Shown here: positions 52,337 to 61,269 of the stretch, one piece after another
How the letters are laid out: every line of letters begins with the position of its first letter
Numbering within the stretch: position 1 is the stretch's first letter
Source of the DNA: Stenotrophomonas maltophilia R551-3
GTDB taxonomy: Bacteria > Pseudomonadota > Gammaproteobacteria > Xanthomonadales > Xanthomonadaceae
DNA length: 64,000 bases
Reading direction: 5' to 3'
Assembly: GCF_000020665.1 (NCBI RefSeq)
Contig: NC_011071.1
Location: forward strand, 2,842,501-2,906,500
Program-made: the position numbers and the translations under genes
The notes under the pieces: model-generated
What the model was told of the DNA's origin: nothing
Seen by the model: only the letters and a program-made list of their open reading frames with translations
Database searches by the model: none

Positions 52337-52409
52337 GCGCCCTGTTTCCCGCGACGACGCGACCAGAACGGCCGCGCCTTGCCCCCACCCGACGTCAGGG
52401 ACCCCGAAC

Positions 52410-53072
52410 ATGAAAGACATCCACAAGCTGCTGCAGAACAACCGCGAATGGGCCGACCGGATCGAGAAGGAAGATCCGGACTTCTTCCATCAGCTGGCCA
52501 AGCAGCAGCATCCGGAATACCTGTGGATCGGCTGTTCCGATTCGCGCGTGCCGGCCAACCAGATCATCGGTATGGCCCCGGGCGAGGTGTTCGTGCATCG
52601 CAACGTGGCCAACGTGGTGGTGCATACCGACCTGAACTGCCTCAGCGTGATCCAGTACGCCGTGGACCAGCTGAAGGTGAAGCACATCCTGATCGTTGGC
52701 CATTACGGCTGCGGCGGCGTGCACGCCAGCCTGAACAACACGCGGGTGGGCCTGGCCGACAACTGGCTGCGCCATGTCGGTGACGTGGCACAGAAGCACG
52801 CCGCGATCATGGATGCGATCGAGGAGCCGGAGCTGAAGCATGCCCGCCTGTGCGAACTGAACGTGATCGAGCAGGTGGTCAACGCCTGCCGCTCGACGAT
52901 CGTGCAGGACGCCTGGGCCCGCGGCCAGAAGCTGATGGTGCACGGCTGGGTGTACAGTCTGAAGGACGGCCGCGTGCGCGAAATGGGCATCGACGTGGGC
53001 GCACCTGAAGAACTGCAGCCGGCCTACGAGAAGGCCCTGTCCTACGTTCCGCGCCGCGGTCGGCGCGACTGA
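52410..53072 (+). CDS. can: Beta-class carbonic anhydrase
   Basis: The protein has 220 residues. It interconverts CO2 and bicarbonate in the cytoplasm. The zinc ligands are in LWIGCSDSRVPANQI (Cys, with the Asp-Arg dyad) and IVGHYGCGGVHASL (His and Cys). Length and sequence fit E. coli Can. It stands in front of the kynurenine genes but has no evident link to them. Confidence 0.95.
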   Translation: MKDIHKLLQNNREWADRIEKEDPDFFHQLAKQQHPEYLWIGCSDSRVPANQIIGMAPGEVFVHRNVANVVVHTDLNCLSVIQYAVDQLKVKHILIVGHYGCGGVHASLNNTRVGLADNWLRHVGDVAQKHAAIMDAIEEPELKHARLCELNVIEQVVNACRSTIVQDAWARGQKLMVHGWVYSLKDGRVREMGIDVGAPEELQPAYEKALSYVPRRGRRD

Positions 53073-53093
53073 CCCTCCCTTACGGACACCCCC

Positions 53094-53615
53094 ATGCTTG
53101 CCTCCCCCATCAACCTGTTGGGCTGGATCGAGGAAAACCGGCATCTGTTGAAGCCGCCGGTCGGCAACAAGATGATCGACAACGGCGATTTCATCGTGAT
53201 GGTGGTCGGCGGGCCGAACAGCCGCACCGATTTCCACTACGACGAAGGCCCGGAGTGGTTCTACCAGCTCGAAGGCGAGATGGTGCTGAAGGTGCAGGAG
53301 GATGGCGCGGTGCGTGACATCCCGATCCGCGCCGGCGAGATCTTCCTGCTGCCGGCGAAGGTTCCGCACTCGCCGCGGCGCCCGCCCGGTGGCATCGGCC
53401 TGGTGGTCGAGCGCAAGCGCCTGCCGCACGAGATGGACGGCGTGATCTGGCATTGCGAACTTTGCAACCACAAGCTGCACGAAGAGTTCTTCCCGCTGCA
53501 GAACATCGAAACCGACCTGCCGAAGGTGTTCGCGCGTTACCACGCCAGCCTGGAGCTGCGTACCTGCAGCCAGTGCGGGCACGTGGACCCGCTGCCGGCG
53601 CCGGCGGCGGGCTGA
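53094..53615 (+). CDS. haaO: 3-hydroxyanthranilate 3,4-dioxygenase
   Basis: This enzyme opens 3-hydroxyanthranilate to the precursor of quinolinate, for NAD synthesis from tryptophan. The protein has 173 residues. Iron ligands lie in [18 protein letters not shown] and [12 protein letters not shown]. The C-terminal [10 protein letters not shown]...CSQCGHVD forms the rubredoxin-like second metal site seen in bacterial enzymes. It is followed by a SMAG pair and then kynU and kmo. Confidence 0.95.
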   Translation: MLASPINLLGWIEENRHLLKPPVGNKMIDNGDFIVMVVGGPNSRTDFHYDEGPEWFYQLEGEMVLKVQEDGAVRDIPIRAGEIFLLPAKVPHSPRRPPGGIGLVVERKRLPHEMDGVIWHCELCNHKLHEEFFPLQNIETDLPKVFARYHASLELRTCSQCGHVDPLPAPAAG

Positions 53616-53620
53616 ACGTT

Positions 53621-53685
53621 CGCCGGGCATGGCCCGGCGCTACCGGGACGTGTGATCTCCGGGTAGCGCCGGGCCATGCCCGGCG
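53621..53685. repeat. SMAG inverted pair between haaO and kynU
   Basis: CGCCGGGCATGGCCCGGCG followed by CTACC (53621-53644) is mirrored exactly at 53662-53685, with a 17-bp spacer. The whole unit could fold into one long hairpin in the haaO-kynU transcript. Confidence 0.85.
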
Positions 53686-53756
53686 AGCGCACCGCGCGGC
53701 ATCACGCATGCCCCAGGCGCTACACTGGCGGTCCCGTTGCAGCCTGTTGCCCGACC

Positions 53757-55031
53757 ATGTCCGACCTGCTCAGTCGCACCCACGCCATCGCCCTGGACGC
53801 CGCCGATCCGCTGCGCCCGCTGCGCAGTGAATTCCTGATTCCGCGCCATGGTGGCGGCGAGCAGACCTACTTCGTCGGCAACTCTCTGGGCCTGCAGCCG
53901 CGCGGCGCACAGGCCGCCGTGCAGGAAGTGATGAAGCAGTGGGGCGAGCTGGCCGTGGAAGGCCACTTCACCGGCCCCACGCAGTGGCTGTCCTATCACC
54001 GTCTGGTCAGCGCACAACTGGCCCGCGTGGTCGGCGCGCTGCCCAGCGAAGTGGTGGCGATGAACACGCTGAGCGTGAACCTGCACCTGATGATGGTCAG
54101 CTTCTACCGGCCAACCGCCGAGCGTCCGGTGATCCTGATGGAGGCCGGCGCGTTCCCGACCGACCGCCACGCCGTGGAAGCACAGATCCGCTTCCATGGT
54201 TTCGACCCGGCCGAGTGCCTGGTGGAAGTGCAGCCGGATGAAACCAACGGCACGATCTCGCTGACCGCGATCGAGCGCGCCATCGCCGAGCACGGTCCGC
54301 GCCTGGCGCTGGTGCTGTGGCCGGGCGTGCAATACCGCACCGGCCAGGCCTTCGATCTGGATGCGATCACCCGCGCCGCCCGCCTGCAGGGTTCGCGCAT
54401 CGGCTTCGATCTCGCCCACTCGGTCGGCAACCTGCCACTGCGCCTGCATGACGTGGCCCCCGACTTCGCCGTGTGGTGCCACTACAAGTACCTCAACAGC
54501 GGCCCGGGTGCGGTGGCCGGCGCCTTCGTGCACGAACGCCACCATCGCGACAGCAGCCTGCCGCGCTTCGCCGGTTGGTGGGGGCACGAGGAATCCACCC
54601 GCTTCCAGATGGCGCCGCAGTTCACCCCGGCCATCGGCGCTGAAGGCTGGCAGCTGAGCAATCCGCCGATCCTCGGCCTGGCACCGCTGCGCGCCTCGCT
54701 GGACCTGTTTGAGCGCGCCGGCATGGAGGCGCTGCGCAGCAAGTCGCAGGGACTGACCGGCATGCTGGAAGCATTGGTGCGTGCGCGCCTGGCCAACGTG
54801 CTGGACATCATCACGCCGGCCGAACCTCAGCGCCGTGGTTGCCAGTTGTCACTGCGCGTCATCGGTGGCCGCGAGCGTGGCCGCGCCCTGTTCGAGCACC
54901 TGCGCGGCATTGGCGTGCTCGGCGACTGGCGCGAGCCCGACGTGATCCGTATTTCGCCGACCCCGCTCTACAACCGCTACCTGGACGTGCACCACTTCGT
55001 CGAGGAAGTGGAAGCCTGGGCCGGCCTCTAA
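53757..55031 (+). CDS. kynU: Kynureninase
   Basis: KynU is a PLP enzyme that splits kynurenine or 3-hydroxykynurenine to anthranilate or 3-hydroxyanthranilate plus alanine. The protein has 424 residues. The Schiff-base lysine is in FAVWCHYKYLNSGPGAVAGAFVHERH; TYFVGNSLGLQPRGA and GFDLAHSVGNLPLRLHD are family segments. Since kmo follows, the physiological substrate is probably 3-hydroxykynurenine. ATG at 53757 begins the conserved region after the SMAG pair. Confidence 0.96.
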   Translation: MSDLLSRTHAIALDAADPLRPLRSEFLIPRHGGGEQTYFVGNSLGLQPRGAQAAVQEVMKQWGELAVEGHFTGPTQWLSYHRLVSAQLARVVGALPSEVVAMNTLSVNLHLMMVSFYRPTAERPVILMEAGAFPTDRHAVEAQIRFHGFDPAECLVEVQPDETNGTISLTAIERAIAEHGPRLALVLWPGVQYRTGQAFDLDAITRAARLQGSRIGFDLAHSVGNLPLRLHDVAPDFAVWCHYKYLNSGPGAVAGAFVHERHHRDSSLPRFAGWWGHEESTRFQMAPQFTPAIGAEGWQLSNPPILGLAPLRASLDLFERAGMEALRSKSQGLTGMLEALVRARLANVLDIITPAEPQRRGCQLSLRVIGGRERGRALFEHLRGIGVLGDWREPDVIRISPTPLYNRYLDVHHFVEEVEAWAGL

Positions 55032-55062
55032 GCCAGCCCTTCCCCTACTGCTGGACAGTTCG

Positions 55063-56430
55063 TTGATCGCACACGCATCCCGCTCGTTGAGCATTATCGG
55101 TGCCGGCCTCGCCGGGTCCCTGCTGGCCATCCTGCTGTCACGCCAGGGCTGGCGCATTACCCTGTACGAACGCCGCGGCGATCCGCGCGTGGCCGACTAC
55201 GAGAGTGGCCGCTCGATCAACCTGGCGCTGGCCGAGCGTGGGCGCAACGCGCTGCGCCAGGCCGGCGTGGAAGACGAGGTGATGGCCCGCGCGGTGATGA
55301 TGCGCGGGCGCATGGTGCACCCGCGCGAGGGCGAACCGCAGCTGCAGCGCTACGGCCGCGACGACAGCGAAGTGATCTGGTCGATCCATCGCAGGGATCT
55401 GAACACCACGCTGCTGGAGCTGGCCGAGCAGGCCGGCGCCACCGTGCACTTCCACCGCCGCCTGCACACCGTCGATTTCGATGCGGGTTACGCACGCTTC
55501 ATCGATGACCGTGACGACAGCCCTCACGACATCCGTTTCGACACCCTGATCGGCGCCGACGGGGCCGGCTCGTCGCTGCGTGCGGCGATGAACCGGCGCG
55601 CACCGCTGGGCGAGGACATCGCCTTCCTCGACCATTCCTATAAGGAGTTGGAGATTCCGCCGGCCGCCGACGGCAGCTTCCGCATCGAGCGCAACGCACT
55701 ACACATCTGGCCGCGCGGCCACTACATGTGCATCGCCCTGCCCAACCACGAAGGCACCTTCACCGTCACTCTGTTCCTGCCCAACCAGGGTGATCCCAGC
55801 TTCGCCACGGTCAACACCGGTGCACAGGCCGAGGCGCTGTTCGCACGCGAATTCGCCGACACCCTGCCGCTGATCCCCGACCTGCGCGCCGACTGGGAAC
55901 AACACCCGCCGGGCCTGCTTGGCACGCTCACGCTGGAGCGCTGGCATCAGCAGGGCCGTGCCGTACTGATCGGCGACGCCGCACATGCGATGGTGCCGTT
56001 CCACGGCCAGGGCATGAATTGCGCGTTCGAGGACTGTATTGCGCTGGCCCGTCACCTGACGGAGGCCGACGACCTGGAAGGCGCGTTCGCCGCGTTCGAG
56101 GCCGAGCGCAAACCGAATGCCCGGGCGATCCAGCAGATGGCATTGGAAAACTACCTGGAAATGCGTGACCGCGTGGCCGATCCCGCCTTCCTGCTGCAGC
56201 GCGAGCTGGAACAGGAGCTGCAACGGCGCTGGCCGACGCGCTTCGTGCCGCACTACACCATGGTCACCTTCCTGCACACACCCTACGCCGAGGCGCTGCG
56301 CCGCACCGACCTGCAACGCGGGATGCTGGTGGCGGCAACCACCGGCCACACCACATTGGACAACATCGACTGGGCCGCACTGGAAGCGCAGATCCACGCG
56401 CAGCTGCCGGTCCTGGAGGGCGCGCACTGA
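55063..56430 (+). CDS. kmo: Kynurenine 3-monooxygenase
   Basis: Kmo is an FAD enzyme hydroxylating kynurenine with NADPH and oxygen. The protein has 455 residues as read from a TTG at 55063. The Rossmann segment is LSIIGAGLAGSLLAILLSRQGWRITLYERRGDPR, and GDAAHAMVPFHGQGMNCAFEDC is the second FAD motif. No ATG precedes the Rossmann fold, so a TTG start is needed; TTG at 55087 is an alternative. It overlaps sbcB as TGATG. Confidence 0.95.
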   Translation: MIAHASRSLSIIGAGLAGSLLAILLSRQGWRITLYERRGDPRVADYESGRSINLALAERGRNALRQAGVEDEVMARAVMMRGRMVHPREGEPQLQRYGRDDSEVIWSIHRRDLNTTLLELAEQAGATVHFHRRLHTVDFDAGYARFIDDRDDSPHDIRFDTLIGADGAGSSLRAAMNRRAPLGEDIAFLDHSYKELEIPPAADGSFRIERNALHIWPRGHYMCIALPNHEGTFTVTLFLPNQGDPSFATVNTGAQAEALFAREFADTLPLIPDLRADWEQHPPGLLGTLTLERWHQQGRAVLIGDAAHAMVPFHGQGMNCAFEDCIALARHLTEADDLEGAFAAFEAERKPNARAIQQMALENYLEMRDRVADPAFLLQRELEQELQRRWPTRFVPHYTMVTFLHTPYAEALRRTDLQRGMLVAATTGHTTLDNIDWAALEAQIHAQLPVLEGAH

Positions 56431-57869
56431 TGGCCGACAGCTTCCTGTTCTACGACCTGGAAACCTTCGGCCAGGACCCGCGGCGCACGCGCATCTCGCA
56501 GTACGCCGCGATTCGTACTGACGCCGACCTCAACGAAATAGACACGCCGGTCAGCTTTTTCGTGCGCCCGGCCGATGATCTGCTGCCCTCGCCGATGGCC
56601 ACGCTGGTGACCGGTATTACTCCGCAGCAGGCACTGGCCGAAGGCATCAGCGAAGCCGAAGCCTTCGACCGCATCAACGAGCAGCTGTCGCGGCCGGGCA
56701 CCTGCGCGCTGGGCTACAACACCCTGCGCTTCGACGATGAGTTCGTCCGCTACGGCCTGTTCCGCAATTTCCACGACCCGTACGAACGCGAGTGGCGCAA
56801 CGGCAATTCACGCTGGGACCTGCTGGACATGCTGCGGCTGATGCGCGCCATGCGCCCGGAGGGTATCCAGTGGCCGCTGCGCGAGGATGGCGCCACCTCG
56901 TTCAAGCTCGAACACCTGGCCGAAGCCAACAACGTGCGCGAAGGCGATGCGCACGAAGCGCTGTCCGACGTGCGCGCCACCATCGGCATGGCGCGGCTGT
57001 TCAAGCAGTCGCAGCCACGCCTGTGGGACTACGCCCTGAAGCTGCGCGACAAGCGCTTCGTCGGCAGCCTGCTGGACGTGGCCGCGATGAAGCCGGTACT
57101 GCACATTTCCATGCGCTACCCGGCCAGCCGCCTGTGCGCGGCACCGGTGCTGCCGCTGTCGATGCATCCCACCGTCAACAACCGGGTAATCGTGTTCGAC
57201 CTGGACGGTGACATCGACGACCTGCTGGAACTTCCGGCCGAGGTGATCGCGCAGCGCCTGTACATGCGTGCCAGCGAACTGCCCGAGGGCGCGACGCGGG
57301 TGCCGCTGAAGGAAGTACAACTGAACAAGGTGCCGGCGCTGATCGCCTGGAACCACCTGCGTGCCGATGACCATGCGCGTCTCGGCCTGGACGTGGCCGC
57401 GATCGAGGCCAAGGCCGAGCGCCTGCGTGCGTTCGCCCCACAGCTGGCCGAGAAGGCACGACAGGTCTACAACCAGCCGCGCGTGGCCAATGTGGCCGAC
57501 GTCGATGCCTCGCTGTACGACGGCTTCCTGGGTGCCGGCGACAAGCCACTGCTGGCACTGGCGCGCACCACCGCGCCGGAGCAGCTGGCCGCGCTCGAAG
57601 GCCGTTTCCGCGACCCGCGGCTGCCGGAGCTGCTGTTCCGCTACCGTGCGCGCAACCATCCCGACAGCCTCGCACCGGATGAACGCCAGCGCTGGCAGGA
57701 TTACCGCCGCCAGCGCCTGCTCGGAGACGGCGGCCTGGGCGAACTCAACCTGCCCCAGTACCAGCAGCAGCTGGATGCACTGGCTGCCGAAGCGCCCGAT
57801 GACGCGCGGCGCCAGGATCTGCTGCAGTCACTGCGCGACTGGGGCCAGCACCTGCAGGAGACCCTGTGA
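56430..57869 (+). CDS. sbcB: Exodeoxyribonuclease I
   Basis: ExoI degrades single-stranded DNA 3' to 5' in repair. The protein has 479 residues. The DEDDh exonuclease motifs are FLFYDLETFGQDPRRTRISQYAAIRTD, LGYNTLRFDDEFVRYGLFRNFHDPY and EGDAHEALSDVRATIGMARLF. The C-terminal SH3-like and helical regions complete the enzyme. It overlaps both neighbours by single codon parts (TGATG with kmo, GTGA with the next gene), so it is in an operon with metabolic genes. Confidence 0.95.
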   Translation: MADSFLFYDLETFGQDPRRTRISQYAAIRTDADLNEIDTPVSFFVRPADDLLPSPMATLVTGITPQQALAEGISEAEAFDRINEQLSRPGTCALGYNTLRFDDEFVRYGLFRNFHDPYEREWRNGNSRWDLLDMLRLMRAMRPEGIQWPLREDGATSFKLEHLAEANNVREGDAHEALSDVRATIGMARLFKQSQPRLWDYALKLRDKRFVGSLLDVAAMKPVLHISMRYPASRLCAAPVLPLSMHPTVNNRVIVFDLDGDIDDLLELPAEVIAQRLYMRASELPEGATRVPLKEVQLNKVPALIAWNHLRADDHARLGLDVAAIEAKAERLRAFAPQLAEKARQVYNQPRVANVADVDASLYDGFLGAGDKPLLALARTTAPEQLAALEGRFRDPRLPELLFRYRARNHPDSLAPDERQRWQDYRRQRLLGDGGLGELNLPQYQQQLDALAAEAPDDARRQDLLQSLRDWGQHLQETL

Positions 57870-58552
57870 GCACATATTTTTCGGATGCCAGCTTCAAGTT
57901 CCTGCGCAGCTTGGCGCGGCACAACGACAAGGCGTGGTTCAACGATCATCGCCAGCAGTATGAAGACCATGTGCGGCAGCCGTTCCTGCGCCTGCTGGGC
58001 GACCTGCAGCCGGCACTGACCGAGGTCAGCGAGCACTTCCGCGCCGACACCCGCGGCGTCGGCGGTTCGCTGTTCCGCATCCATCGCGATGCGCGCTTTT
58101 CCAACGACAAGTCGCCGTACAAGACCTGGCAGGGTGCGCGCCTGTTCCATGAGCGCCGCCGCGAAGTGGCCGCGCCCTCGTTCTATGTGCACCTGCAGCC
58201 TGGCGAGAACTTCGTGGGTGCTGGCCTGTGGCATCCAGAGCCGGAAACCCAGCGCCGCGTGCGCCACTTCATCCTCGACAACCCCGGCAGCTGGAAAGCC
58301 GCCGCGCATGCACCGGCGCTGCGCAAGCGCTTCGACTTCGAGGAAAGCGAGAAGCTGGTTCGGCCGCCGCGCGGCTTCCCGGCCGACTTCGAGTTCATCG
58401 ACGACCTGAAGCACCGCAACTGGGTGATGTGGCGCTCGCTGGACGATGCCACGATGACCGGCCCGCGCCTGCTGTCCACGCTGGGCAAGGACCTGGCCGC
58501 GCTCGGCCCGTTCGTCGACTATCTGTGCGCGGCGCTGGACCTGGAATTCTAG
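57866..58552 (+). CDS. DUF2461 family protein
   Basis: The protein has 228 residues. FLRSLARHNDKAWFNDHRQQYEDHVRQPFLRLLGDL, FRIHRDARFSNDKSPYKTWQGARLFHERR and FYVHLQPGENFVGAGLWHPEPE are the hallmark of DUF2461 (TIGR02453). The function is not known. The start is GTG at 57866, overlapping the sbcB stop. Confidence 0.92.
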   Translation: MSTYFSDASFKFLRSLARHNDKAWFNDHRQQYEDHVRQPFLRLLGDLQPALTEVSEHFRADTRGVGGSLFRIHRDARFSNDKSPYKTWQGARLFHERRREVAAPSFYVHLQPGENFVGAGLWHPEPETQRRVRHFILDNPGSWKAAAHAPALRKRFDFEESEKLVRPPRGFPADFEFIDDLKHRNWVMWRSLDDATMTGPRLLSTLGKDLAALGPFVDYLCAALDLEF

Positions 58553-58607
58553 GTCGCATCACCTGCCGTTCACCACTGGCTGCGGCAGTTGCGGCAGTCT
58601 GGGCGGC

Positions 58608-59159
58608 ATGAAGAAGCTCAGCGCACTCGTGGTCCTGCTGGTCCTGGCACTGGCCGCCTGGTGGTTTGGCGGCCCGTACATGACCGTGCACGGCCTGTCC
58701 AAGGCCATCGAACAGCGTGACACCGCCCGATTGGAGCGCTACGTCGACTTCCCGCGGGTACGCAGCAGCGTGCGCGCCCAGCTCAACGACTACCTGGTGC
58801 GCCAGGCCGGTCCGGATGTGGCAGCCAGCCCCTTCGGCGCCCTGCTCTACGGGCTGGGCGACCAGCTGGGCGGTGCGGCGGTGGAGACGCTGGTAACTCC
58901 GACTGGCATCGGCGCGATGCTGCAGGGCCATGTGCTGTGGAAGCGTGGCCGCAATGAACTGCAGGGAGGCGATGCATTCGGTCCGACCGAACCGGCGCGG
59001 CCGCTGAAGCATGCCGAGCACCATTTCGAAGCACTGGACCGCTTCGTGATCGACGTTGATCGTGGCCCGGGCCAGCCGCCGCTGAAGGTGGTGCTGGAAC
59101 CGCAGGGCCTGCGCTGGAAGGTGGTGGACCTGCAGCTGGGGATGTCGGCCACCCAATAA
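58608..59159 (+). CDS. DUF2939 family protein
   Basis: The protein has 183 residues with an N-terminal membrane anchor or signal (LSALVVLLVLALAAWWFGG). GPYMTVHGLSKAIEQRDTARLERYVDFPRVRSSVRAQLNDYL matches the DUF2939 pattern, probably facing the periplasm. Function is unknown. It is followed by a cluster of SMAG-like palindromes. Confidence 0.85.
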   Translation: MKKLSALVVLLVLALAAWWFGGPYMTVHGLSKAIEQRDTARLERYVDFPRVRSSVRAQLNDYLVRQAGPDVAASPFGALLYGLGDQLGGAAVETLVTPTGIGAMLQGHVLWKRGRNELQGGDAFGPTEPARPLKHAEHHFEALDRFVIDVDRGPGQPPLKVVLEPQGLRWKVVDLQLGMSATQ

Positions 59160-59161
59160 CC

Positions 59162-59300
59162 GGTAGCCGCCCACCTTGGTGGGCGCCGTTCAACCGAGGT
59201 GCCAACCAAGGTTGGCAACTACCGGAAGCACGGGACTCTGGTAGATGCCCACCTTGGTGGGCGCCGATGCATGGCAGTGCCAACCAACGGTTGGCACCCA
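59162..59300. repeat. Cluster of four SMAG-type palindromes
   Basis: Two copies of GGTAG..GCCCACCTTGGTGGGCGCC (59162 and 59240) alternate with two copies of GTGCCAACCAAGGTTGGCA type (about 59200 and 59277). They fill the gap between the convergent DUF2939 and 5'-nucleotidase genes and could act as transcript ends for both. Confidence 0.75.
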
Positions 59301-59312
59301 CCCGGCATGGTT

Positions 59313-60257
59313 TCAGCCTTCGTTGGCGACGCCGTGCGGCACGTGGCCAGCCGCCACATGCTCGCGGGCACTGTCGATGTTGTGCTGCGAATCATCGAAG
59401 AAGATGTCGGCACCAAAAGCCTGCAGGAACGGGCCCTTGTGGCGGCCGCCGAGGAACAGGGCCTCGTCCAGGCGCACACCCCATTCGCGCAGGGTGCGGA
59501 TCACCCGTTCGTGCGCAGGTGCCGAGCGCGCGGTCACCAGCGCGGTACGGATCGGCGCACTATCACCCGCCGGGAACACTTCCTGCAGCGTATGCAGGGC
59601 CGACAGGAAACCGCGGAACGGCCCGCCGCTGAGCGGCTCGCGCGCACGCTCCCGCTCATGGCGACCAAAGGCTTCCACGCCCTGCTCGCGCGAAATGCGC
59701 TCACTCTCGTCACCGAAGATCACCGCATCGCCATCGAAGGCGATGCGCAGCTGCCCGGCCGGCCGTGTGATATCGATCTGGTCGGCGGCCGCGGCTGCAG
59801 TTTCGCCCGGCGGTTTGGGCAGGATGGTGGCCGCAGCGATCCCATGGCGCAGCGCGCTGCGCACCGATTCCGGGTTGGCCGACAGGAACAGGTCGGTGCC
59901 GAACGGCTTCACGTACGGCCAGGTCGGCTCGCCGGCGGTGAACGTCGCACGGATGATGCCCAGGCCGTAGTGCTGGATCGAGTTGAAGATGCGCAGGCCG
60001 GTATCGGCCGAGTTGCGCGACAGCAGGATCACCTCGACCCGAGGGTTCTCGGGGCTGGCGCCCTGGTTCAGCGCCAGCAGCTTGCGCACCACCGGGAACG
60101 CCACGCCGGGACCGAGGATGTCGTCCTCGTGCTGGCGCTGGAACTCGGCATAGGCCGCCACGCCATCGCTCTCGAACAGCGCGTGGCTTTCCTCGAGGTC
60201 GAACAGGGCGCGCGAGGTCACCGCGACGGTCAGCAAACGGGGGGAGTTGTCGCCCAT
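59313..60257 (-). CDS. 5'-nucleotidase (NT5C1-like family)
   Basis: The protein has 314 residues. LTVAVTSRALFDLEESHALFE at the N-terminus, AFDGDAVIFGDESERI, VTARSAPAHERVIRTLREWGVRLDEALFLGGRHKG and DIFFDDSQHNID are typical of the 5'-nucleotidase family related to cytosolic cN-I. The family dephosphorylates nucleoside monophosphates. It lies 48 bp downstream of the NAD kinase gene on the same strand. Confidence 0.9.
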   Translation of the reverse strand: MGDNSPRLLTVAVTSRALFDLEESHALFESDGVAAYAEFQRQHEDDILGPGVAFPVVRKLLALNQGASPENPRVEVILLSRNSADTGLRIFNSIQHYGLGIIRATFTAGEPTWPYVKPFGTDLFLSANPESVRSALRHGIAAATILPKPPGETAAAAADQIDITRPAGQLRIAFDGDAVIFGDESERISREQGVEAFGRHERERAREPLSGGPFRGFLSALHTLQEVFPAGDSAPIRTALVTARSAPAHERVIRTLREWGVRLDEALFLGGRHKGPFLQAFGADIFFDDSQHNIDSAREHVAAGHVPHGVANEG

Positions 60258-60305
60258 CGGTGGGGGTCCTTCAAAGCGATCGGCGGGGCCGGCGGCCTAT
60301 TGTCC

Positions 60306-61079
60306 TCAAAAAACGAACTGTTCGCTCAGGATCCGGTCTTCCAGGTTGTGCTCCGGGTCGAACAGCAGGGTCACGCGCCGGTCCTTGGACTCGCGGATGG
60401 TGACTTCGACCACATCACGGGTCTCGTGCGAGTCGGCAGTGACGCTGACCGGGCGCTTGTACGGATCAAGCACGCGGAAGCGCACCTCGGTGTCGGCCTT
60501 GAGGATCGCCCCGCGCCAGCGCCGCGGCCGGTACGGGGCCAACGGCGTCAGCGCGATGGTATGCGAGCCCAGCGGCAGCACCGGGCCATGCGCCGAATAG
60601 TTGTAGGCGGTGCTGCCGGCCGGGGTGGCCACCAGTACACCGTCACCGATCAGCTCGGCCACGCGCTCCTGGCCGTTGAGATCGATGCCGATATGCGCTG
60701 CCTGCCGGGTCTGGCGCAGCAATGACACGTCGTTGTAGGCCAGCGAACCGGTGCTGGTGCCCGATTCGGTCAGCGCCACCATCTCCAGCGGCCGCAGGTT
60801 GGCCGGCTCGGCACGGGCGATGCGCGCCTGTACGTCATCGTCGCCGCGGTACTGGTTCATCAGGAAGCCCACGGTACCCAGTTTCATGCCGAACACCGGC
60901 TTGCCCAGGTGACCATGCCGATGCAGGGTCTGCAGCATGAAGCCGTCGCCGCCCAGCGGGCACAGCACGTCGGCCTGCTCCGGCGCGTGGTCGCCATAGC
61001 GCGAAACCATCGCCGCGCGGGCCATCTGCGCGGGCTCGGTGGTGCTGGCCAGGAAAGCGATGCGGGGGGTGTCGCTCAT
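60306..61079 (-). CDS. nadK: NAD kinase
   Basis: NadK phosphorylates NAD+ to NADP+. The protein has 257 residues, somewhat shorter than E. coli NadK (292). [36 protein letters not shown] is the GGDG motif, and [38 protein letters not shown] is the conserved ATP/NAD-binding region. ATG at 61079 starts [20 protein letters not shown]. The link to the kynurenine (NAD synthesis) genes nearby may be coincidental. Confidence 0.95.
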   Translation of the reverse strand: MSDTPRIAFLASTTEPAQMARAAMVSRYGDHAPEQADVLCPLGGDGFMLQTLHRHGHLGKPVFGMKLGTVGFLMNQYRGDDDVQARIARAEPANLRPLEMVALTESGTSTGSLAYNDVSLLRQTRQAAHIGIDLNGQERVAELIGDGVLVATPAGSTAYNYSAHGPVLPLGSHTIALTPLAPYRPRRWRGAILKADTEVRFRVLDPYKRPVSVTADSHETRDVVEVTIRESKDRRVTLLFDPEHNLEDRILSEQFVF

Positions 61080-61118
61080 CGGTGGATCCGGGTGGGTATG
61101 CCAACAAGAGCATACCCG

Positions 61119-61188
61119 GTAGTGCCGGCCGCTGGCCGGCAATCGCCCATGCGCGGAGATGCGGTTGCCGGCCAGCGGCCAGCACTAC
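61119..61188. repeat. SMAG inverted pair
   Basis: GTAGTGCCGGCCGCTGGCCG... (from 61119) is mirrored by a copy ending GGCCAGCACTAC (61188), upstream of nadK and downstream of the glutamate dehydrogenase terminator. Confidence 0.8.
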
Positions 61189-61191
61189 CCT

Positions 61192-61229
61192 TAAAAACAA
61201 AAAAACGGCCCCGCTTTCGCGGGGCCGTT
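61192..61229 (-). terminator. Rho-independent terminator of the glutamate dehydrogenase gene
   Basis: AACGGCCCCGC (61204-61214) and GCGGGGCCGTT (61219-61229) form a perfect 11-bp stem with a TTTC loop. On the minus strand a run of T residues (TTTTTTTGTTTTT) follows directly. This is the clearest intrinsic terminator in the window. Confidence 0.92.
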
Positions 61230-61241
61230 CTGTCCAACGCA

Positions 61242-61264
61242 CGCCGGGCATGGCCCGGCGCTAC
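61242..61264. repeat. SMAG palindrome, single copy
   Basis: CGCCGGGCATGGCCCGGCG is followed by CTAC, the same subtype as 53621-53685. It lies between the glutamate dehydrogenase stop and its terminator. Confidence 0.8.
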
Positions 61265-61269
61265 ATCAC

